Source of the DNA: Astropecten irregularis
Lineage: Eukaryota > Echinodermata > Asteroidea > Paxillosida > Astropectinidae
Assembly (NCBI GenBank): GCA_963971285.1
Contig: OZ020259.1
Coordinates: 9,734,001 to 9,798,000 of the forward strand
DNA length: 64,000 bases
Direction: 5' to 3'
Under the pieces are notes generated by a model, which saw nothing but the letters and a program-made list of their open reading frames with translations, had not been told where the DNA came from and did no database searches. Both the position numbers and the translations under genes were made by a program. Shown in pieces: positions 37,101 through 46,100 of the stretch. Positions within the stretch are counted from its first letter, which is position 1. Every line of letters starts with the position of its first letter.

Positions 37101-40100
37101 AGTATTGTACGTCCGCCCTCTAGTTTATTGGTATGTATCTCTATGGTGTACATACATCTAATGACTATAACCTGAACATAATCATTCACATTACCTTATT
37201 ACTTCAACACTACAAAGTTTGATCTTCTGAAAAACACAATCAGGGCCCAATTTCAAGCAATCTGTCACCGTTAGCAAAAATTCTCCGCTTCTGATAGCAG
37301 ACTTTTTTGGTTACGGTTAGCGTATTTAATTTCTTTTTGGTAACGGTAAGCAAGTAATTTCTGCAAAATGAATACGACAGCATGTTAGCAGAAAATGATC
37401 ACGGTTACCCTAAAAATTCTTCGCTAACCAAAAGTCTTGCTATGGATTCCATGAAATAGATTTCACGAGTAGCTGTGCCCGTAAGCATAAAAATAGGCCG
37501 TAACAGATTCCATAATTTGGGCCCTGAACTTAATTGTAACTTACCTGGGAAGGTACTTGATTCCTGAAGTGTTTGTACACAATGAGCAGAAGGAACATTG
37601 AAGATACGTAGACTACCATCTGAACAGGCTATTGCCAATAGTCCTATCCTGTCTGTACTATGGATGCTGTCTGTACTACTAGGTGTAGTTAATATAGGCT
37701 GCCAACAACCTGATGGACACCACTTCATATCCCATATACAGCCATACTCATGCGCCATACAACACACCAGTTTACACACTGGATCGGACCTTTGGAAAAG
37801 AGATAAAAATAGCTATTTAATCATCTTTAAGCTAGTGAAAATATTAGCACTTTTACATCTCCAGTCAAAGGCACACAGCTAATGATATCAGAAACATCAG
37901 CATTGGTTGTACATTACAAAGTAAAAGCTACTTCAAGTGAAACTTACTGATCAGCTTGTTCAAGTCCATCCAGAGCCCAGAGCTGTATTGCACCAGGTCC
38001 ACTGTACAGTTCACATACATTATGATAGACATCATGTGAACGATGACAACTTATGACAGCATACTCAGTCAATGTAGATACATTAGAAGGATGAGGACAC
38101 CATGCAATGCTCCATACAGGACCACCAACAAACATATTAACACATGGATTGGCCCCTGTAAGAAAAAACAATCATATAATATTGTCATATCATATGGCCT
38201 AATAAACCACATTGTTTGATACAATGTGCATAGTTTAATGGAATGCATTGAGAATTATACTAGACATAAGTAATGTCATGTGATAGACCTGTTTATTTCT
38301 ACATTTGTAATGATTCCCTGATAGCAATGAAACAAATAATTGAGTTTGTTCCCAGCATTGTTCTTCTGTTTGAATACATGTTACATGCATAGAAACTGAA
38401 GTTAGTTAATAGCTAATACATCTTAGTAAATCTTGGTTTCCGTTTCATATAAGAGATACACTTTCCCATTTTGAAAATTTGTCGGAAATTTCACGACTGT
38501 ACTATGAACTAAACATGTAAGGCCATTTTGTCTTTCTAAAATTCCATTTTACCAGATGAGGATGAGCTGCTAGCCTGGAATAATTGCAATGACAGCAGAG
38601 ATTGATGAGCTGTTGACATGCATTTGAAGGAGATAGACTTCTGAGCCTCTGGCAGATACCTGCATGAGTTCCTGCACACAACAACACAGGGAGGGTTGCA
38701 ATAGAACATTAGTCCAAAATGTGTAAGCATAGAATAAATCTTGGACATTTTATATTCCATTATGTTCACTAATAAGATGTGCAGTTGACTACCTATTGCA
38801 GACATTTCTCTATAACATCTCAAATATAAAGTCAATTGAGTGCTGTCAATGTTTGCAGAGTTCAGCATATATGATACTTGATTCATCCATGCTTTGTTTT
38901 AAACAGAAAGGAACTATTCATTGAAATATTGAATAACACTAAACAAGAAAGTAATTACTAAATTACAAACTGAGATTCAATGGTCCAGATGAAAGTGGGC
39001 CTTTGTGGACCAATGCCCTGGTAACTGAATATAATCTATAACAAATGGCTGGAACATGTAGATGACACGCTCCACCTATGACCATCTTCATATGGAATGT
39101 CAGAGATCAATACATGAACAAACCTATACATCTAGTTTCAGAGTGTGTTACATACATAGGAACATACCTTTCTGATAACTGTTTCCATGACGACCAGTCC
39201 ACAGCAATAGCTGAAGCTACATGAGTTTTGACCTCAGAGTGATCAAATCTACGTTGCCTCCTTCAAATGCAGAGAGAAATACACCAAACCCATCACTGTA
39301 CTGAGGTTGGTATCATCAAGTCATCAAAACTAATCATCAATTATAGTAGTCACTATGCAATATGCAATATGCAATGCATCCCCACTATCAACAATGATAT
39401 AATGGGTTATGGAAAGGATTTGATAAACACATTCTTAACATGCTTAAGTTCAAAACAATCCTACATCAAATCAAAGTAATTGAAAGGTAAACAAAGACAA
39501 TTTGAATGGAGTAGGATTTGAACCAGCGATCCCCGGAATACCATACCGGCACTCTACCAACTGAGCTATCCAACCCTTTGTTGGTGGTTAGGCAGTCAGA
39601 ATCCATGAAACCACTCACATACTGCTATATTCAAAGGATCATTTAAGATACGTACACATTAGCAATACTGCAACAGGGGGCCGTTGGTTTGAATCCTGCT
39701 CCAGTCAAATTTTTCTTTTCGCTTTTCAATTAATTTAAATTAATCCGGTAAGTTTCCTTTGTGGTTATTTGATGAACATATCAATTGAAAGCAAATAGTT
39801 GTTAAAGGAGGATGCAGGAATAGGTGGAGTTGTTTCATGCTCAATATTGCAGCTTCATTCAATCATATATAACTGTCATGTTCTGAGGTGCATTTCAATT
39901 TCAAGTCTTACTGTCTTACAGAGTGAAAAGTGTCAAGTATTTACATTAGCAGGTGTAAAATTCCCAAAAGAAATGTCATCAGTGTGATATCATGAAAATA
40001 TAAACAGTTGTTCCCACTCATGAAGGTGAAACTGCTCAATTCTCTACCAACATTATATTATTTAGGGAATACTTTTACCTGTTCCTTAGACTGTAGGGCC

Positions 40101-43100
40101 TAATCGGTATAATACATGATTGGTAAAGGTCACACAACAACACTCAAACTTTGTCTGATCAAACATATACATGTACGTGAAATAATAAGCATGTGAAAAT
40201 TTGAGCTCAATCAGACATCTGAGACTTCTGAGTCACAAGAAAATATCGAAAACCTGACTAAATTTCTTATAAAAAGATAAGGAATGATGTTGATCTTATC
40301 CCGAGATCAAAACTGTTTTCGGTCGTTATGTTACTAGTTTCAGGATAAATACAGCATTTTTTTTAATGGGACTGAAATTTTCACAGATGACTGTTATTGT
40401 GTCTGTCTTGATATTTCTGCCCATGGATCTGCATTTCTTGGACAAAAACCAAAGTATGATATTACCTTTAATACACGGTGTGTACTATTTCTTTTCTTGT
40501 GACTTACTCGTTACTGGTGTTCTCCATAAAGAGTGAAATGCATTCCTTCAAAGTCAATCTTCTTCGACAGCCTCTCCTTGTTTCTGCTGCATACACAAAA
40601 CATATATAAGATTGAATGAAAACCATATTAAGAAAAACACACATCAGGAGACAAATCAAGCCTTAATCCTTTTCAAATGTTTAATAATTATTATTATGAT
40701 AATTAAAAAGTATGCAAACAAGTTGTTTCGACTTTAATGATAAAAGTTTTAAATAGTAAATTTAATAGGCTTAATACAAACTTGTAAACGAGGTGTCATT
40801 CAGTTTTTAACATTATCCCTGTAGAAAAATTGACTGGAGTGGGATTTGAATCAGCAACCTGAATACCGTACAGGCGCTCTACCAACTGAGTCATCCAGCC
40901 ACTGATATGACTTTAAATGAAGTCAGTTTCCCTTGTGGTTATTTGATGATCATATCATCCCTGTAGGTTTGATTAATCCTAACTAAGATGGCTCAGGGCA
41001 CCTGCAAGCTTAAGGAGTTTTCATTCACATGTTATTTGTTTTAGCATGGAAGTACCTTGATTCATGTCATGCATGTACAATAAACCAAATGTGTACCACA
41101 AGGAACTAAGGTTGTGTTTCTACACTCATTATACCTAGCAGTTGCACAGATGTACATGACAGTAGGAACCAATGTAACATTTGATAATTAGCCCATGGTC
41201 AAACGTGCAGTCTAGTCTTAACAAATAGGGCCAGATTGCTGAATTATTCCTGTTGATTGTAAATGTTCAATTTATACAAGGAATAAGAACAATATAGCAC
41301 TAATTATATCACAAATTATTTGACATAATGGAAATATCACAGCATAGGACAAAACAGGAAAATGATTGGAGGCTAGTTTGCACTATTCAATATTCATAGG
41401 TATACACTGACCATTTGTGTCATATATACACTGACCATTTGTAGATTCTTCTTCAGAGTAGTCATATATATCACTGTCATCATCGTCTTCATCTGTTCCT
41501 TCATCAAACCAGTCCAAGTCCTCACCTTGCTCATCACTTTGCTTCTTCTATAAACAGAGAGAAAAGTATGCAGCTTGGAATTGTGTGGTCATAAGAAGTA
41601 TATTCCATCAACTCATGGGACATATATGGGTTTAGGAGCCATCCATAAAGTACATATGCATGAAATGCCAACTTTTTAGACCCCACCTCCCAACTGTACT
41701 CATGGCATACACATTGGTCCCTCCCCCTTGTACACATACGCATTCCACATTAGGTTTTTCACTTCTCGTGGTTCCTTGCTTTAGCATCATAAAAATGCCA
41801 CAGTAATAATGCCGCATGCATTGAGGCCGGTACCGTTATTGCGACATCACTTTCCAATTCTGAAATAAATGATCCAAGTGATAACAGGTTTCTATACAGT
41901 AGTAAGTTGGTGTGTGAAATATTTGTCAAGTTGCCATCTATCAAAGAGTATGATGGCAAACATTTCTCCTGATAGTCCAAAATTCATCATTACAATTGCT
42001 TGTACTATATGATATTTCTGCATGCAGGATATGTGGAGTACTTACTTTGTTGACATTGATGCGTCTATTCTTTCTGTTGCTAGCATTTTCCATCATATCT
42101 TTAGTAATATCTTGCATGCTTGTCAAGGCTCTAAAAGTAACAAAGATAAAATTTGTCAATTTCTTGTAAATCATTTCATGTGTAAGGCATATTACATCGT
42201 TCCTTGGTCACCATGGTTACCTATACAAACAGGCCATAATTCTACCCAATGGTAAAACTGACTGACTTCACTCAAACTTTCACCACTTTCAGTGTTGTTT
42301 AAAATGCAATCATCAAATAACCACAAGGGAAACCTGACTGAATTAAAAGTCATTGAAAAGTTAACGAAGAAAAATCGACTGGAGCGGGATTCGAACCGGC
42401 GACCTCCTGAACACTGTACAGGCACTCTACCAACTAAGCTATCCAGCCCTACATTGGTGCTGTTTAAAATGCAATACCTTTCAGCTGCTCTTCGTTTCAT
42501 TCTACCTCCACCCTCTGGTACTGTAGTATGATGTAATTGTGGTTGACTGACTACTTCTGGAGGTGGAGCATGTGCTGCTTTCATGTGGTAGGCAAGGCCA
42601 GGCTTGCTGGTGTATATTTTACCTGGGTTGAGACAAATTCAATTAAGGAGATATAAGGTTGACATTTGTAATGTTACACACAATCATAGCTTATGCTGTT
42701 CTGAGGTAATATGTCTACCGGTATATAATGACATTCCATTAATCAACATTATATGAGAGTACTCAAATGATTTGCATGAGCTTTGCTACATGGATACCCG
42801 GAGAACCACAAGATAGCAGAAAATGAATTCATTTTAAACATTTCATTCATCAGATATACATCAATATCTAGGTAAAACAGTTCCATAATGCAAAACGCAT
42901 AGCAAATGCTTGAAAAGTGCTGTTGTATTAAAGGTAGTATCATACTTTAGTAAGAAACCAAAACAGAAATGTTCATAGATTTACATATAACTTACATGGT
43001 ATGAAGATGGTGGTGGTAGAAACATACCGTTAAATTTTTTTCCACCTTTGTGTATTTATCCAGAAATTAGTAAAACAATGACCGAAAATCTTTTCGATCT

Positions 43101-46100
43101 TTAAAAGATAAAAAATAAAAGAGAAAAGACTTAAGAAATACTGTGGCTGTTTTTCACTGTTTTCTCCAAAAGTGGGCACTGTATGGGACTGAAATTTTCT
43201 CAGATGACTGTTACTGTATCGTCCTTGATATTTTTGCCCATGTATCTGTATTTCTTTGATAAAAACCAAAATATGATATTACCTTTAAGATGTACACAGA
43301 GACAAACCACCTACCACATACTTCACACTTGAATTCTAAAGCTTCTTTGCCGCAAGTCCTCTCATGATAATTGTAACCAGACATGGTACTAAAGGTCTTC
43401 TTACAGTCTGGTACACGGCACGTTAGCTTGCCTATCTTGCGTAGAATAAGATGCAAGTCTGTACCGTCTAGTTCCTGACCATCACCTGCAATCTCTTGAC
43501 TCTGTGAGTTGAAACATACAATGAGAATCTTTTACATGGATGTCTTTTCCAGACTTTGATTTGAATATGTAAATTGATCTTCCTACTTTCTAGGAGTAAT
43601 ATGTGATATAAAAACATTCAATGATAAATTCAGTCAGTTTCCCTTGTGGTTATTTGTTAATGAATGTTACATTAAATTTATTATCTCTTGAGGTAATTTG
43701 TTGAATGCCTACTTGAATCATGCATCACCCAATAGACATTGAAGACTGGATGGATTTGAGATGGACCTATAAGGAATAACACCTATGGTCACAATATGCT
43801 ACATGTAATAGTAATTGCAGTGTGGCTACAGAGAATGGATATCAGACCTATTACTAGACTGTATACAGTGTGGCGCATTCCTGTCCATTCACAAGAATTA
43901 GGAGTCTGTAGGAACGGATCAGACAAGCTATGCCACATTTCTCAATTTACGTATTAACAGCAAACAAAACTCCACAAAAAGCTAAAATAATACAAACTGT
44001 ATCAAAGTGAGCAGCTAAGAGATGGTATTTAAGTCCTGCTGAGGATTGAAACTCTCTCTGGCAATGGTGACATTGATAGCAATCAGGCTGCAAGACAAAC
44101 ACACACAAAAGGATTAATCACAAACTGACTGTTTGTAATGGATAAAGAATGCTAACATTATATGGAAGATAATAAAACAAAACGGTTTGAAGATGCAGAA
44201 GACATCTTTGCAGAAGATCAGCTATTTTATACAAGTTCATATCTTTGATCAATTTCAAGGTACAAGGCACTGCCACTTTGGATGTTAGGAATAGTAGGAA
44301 AGTTCATGAAAATTATTCAATAAAAGATGAAGACAACAAATTTCTCCATTTATCCCCATCTTAAATGTCACAAACAGAAACTATTCAATTGTTTGTTATT
44401 ATTTTGGTACATGAAAATACCTTATTATTAATACAAAGAATAATTTGTATGAAATCCATAATAGGGCAACAATCTCAGAGACCAGTGAACTAAAATAAAC
44501 CCAATAGATTTCCCTTGTTAGGAAATCCAGCTGAATCAAACTTTACAGACTAAGGTTTTGGACTACAAATATTAAAAACAAATCAAAGAAAAACATTTCG
44601 GAAGGCAAAATTCTTTAGAGAAAATTTTTTAGAGCAACTTAAAATTGTTGCCCTAATATGGTTTGTTGCCCTAACAAAGCTATTCTTCCGTCAGGTCCGT
44701 AAAAACTGTTGCCCTAATGTTGAAGCTAGTGAAATAATATTAATATACACCCCTAACTTTAGTATTACAATACGTTGTGTATTATTGTTGCTATGAAACT
44801 TGTAATGGCTTAAACTTATCATAAATGTCATGAAATCAATCACATGTACATGACGTATAAGAACCATCATTGGATAGAATGGTTTATCCTTGGTGAGCTG
44901 GATTACGATTGATCGTATTGCTTTGTGAAATCTAACATTGAAGTGGTTATACATGTAAATGTTTAAATGTCATCTGATTATACATGTAAGTCTAATGCAG
45001 CATGACATGCTATCTACACCATAGAGCAGCAACCTACTTTATTTGCAGAGCAGACGTCATAGTGTTGTTGCATGGATTCCGGGAAACGTCGTCTACAGTA
45101 GCAAATAGGGCACTTGGCATAACCTAATTCTTGGCACTGCGTTTTCCACAATTCAACCTGATTTGGGCTGGACGTCTGATCTGTGTTGTCTTTGACGCAA
45201 TAAAACAAAACATTTCCATCAAGAACATGTTGTTAATGTGAATGAGCAAAGTGCAATTTGAAAGTCCTTGGAAAATTGAAGTAATATACCACAATCACAT
45301 ATGGTGTTCATTTGCAGAAAATGGACAATAAAAGATTAACATAACTGTAATTTTAGGATATTAGCAACAGCTTATGGATTGATTAAGGCCTGAAATACAA
45401 TGACAACAGCTAATTTAGTAAGCAGCTTATAAACCAACATCTCGGGGAAAAAAAATACGGTAATTTGTTATTTAATCCTGCAATTCACCTACCTAAATAA
45501 ACCAATATAAAATGAAATGAAATATAAAAATGCAGTTACGGTAATTCAAATGTTTTTAATTTGCAACATGCACATTGCACAATTTCTTTCTACCATGTTT
45601 GTTCCACTGCTGTAGATTATTGGTTCAATTAGCCACATGAAGCTTGATGGCAACTATAACATTTTGCGAATAAAAAATATCATTTACTGATAATGAGTAA
45701 AGCTTTGGGTCATATTTCAAGCAAAAGTAAAGTATTAAGTTCAGTGCAAGATACCAACTGTTTACATGATACATAGTGTATTTGAAATTTTGAATAACAG
45801 TGTAGCTCTGCTACGCTGGCACCATGATTTGATTGGGGTGAAGTGGATAGGGCGAAATATCACATCTGATTTCTACTTTTCAAGTGGTCAGTGTAACTTA
45901 CCTGTTGACAGAGGCATCAGTCATGTTGCAAAGACAAATGATTAATGAAAAGGCCTTAATGAAAGTCCCCTTACCTGAATATTTGGAGTCGCCTCCGACT
46001 GTCGCACTTGAATCTCTCTTTGGACGTTCTCGTTGTCTTACGCTTTGAGGGCTTGGCAAGCACATCTCTGAAGAGATTGCTTTATTCTTGTCCGACTGCT

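Noticed and set aside
37405-37545. Extension of exon 13 past the donor
   Set aside because: The frame continues into the hAT-like MITE; the gtaagt donor at 37,544 and the phase of exon 14 fit splicing.
44691-44954. 87-codon minus-strand ORF repeated at 59,644
   Set aside because: It is intronic in both copies; its conservation follows from the duplication, and no splice or coding signal supports it.
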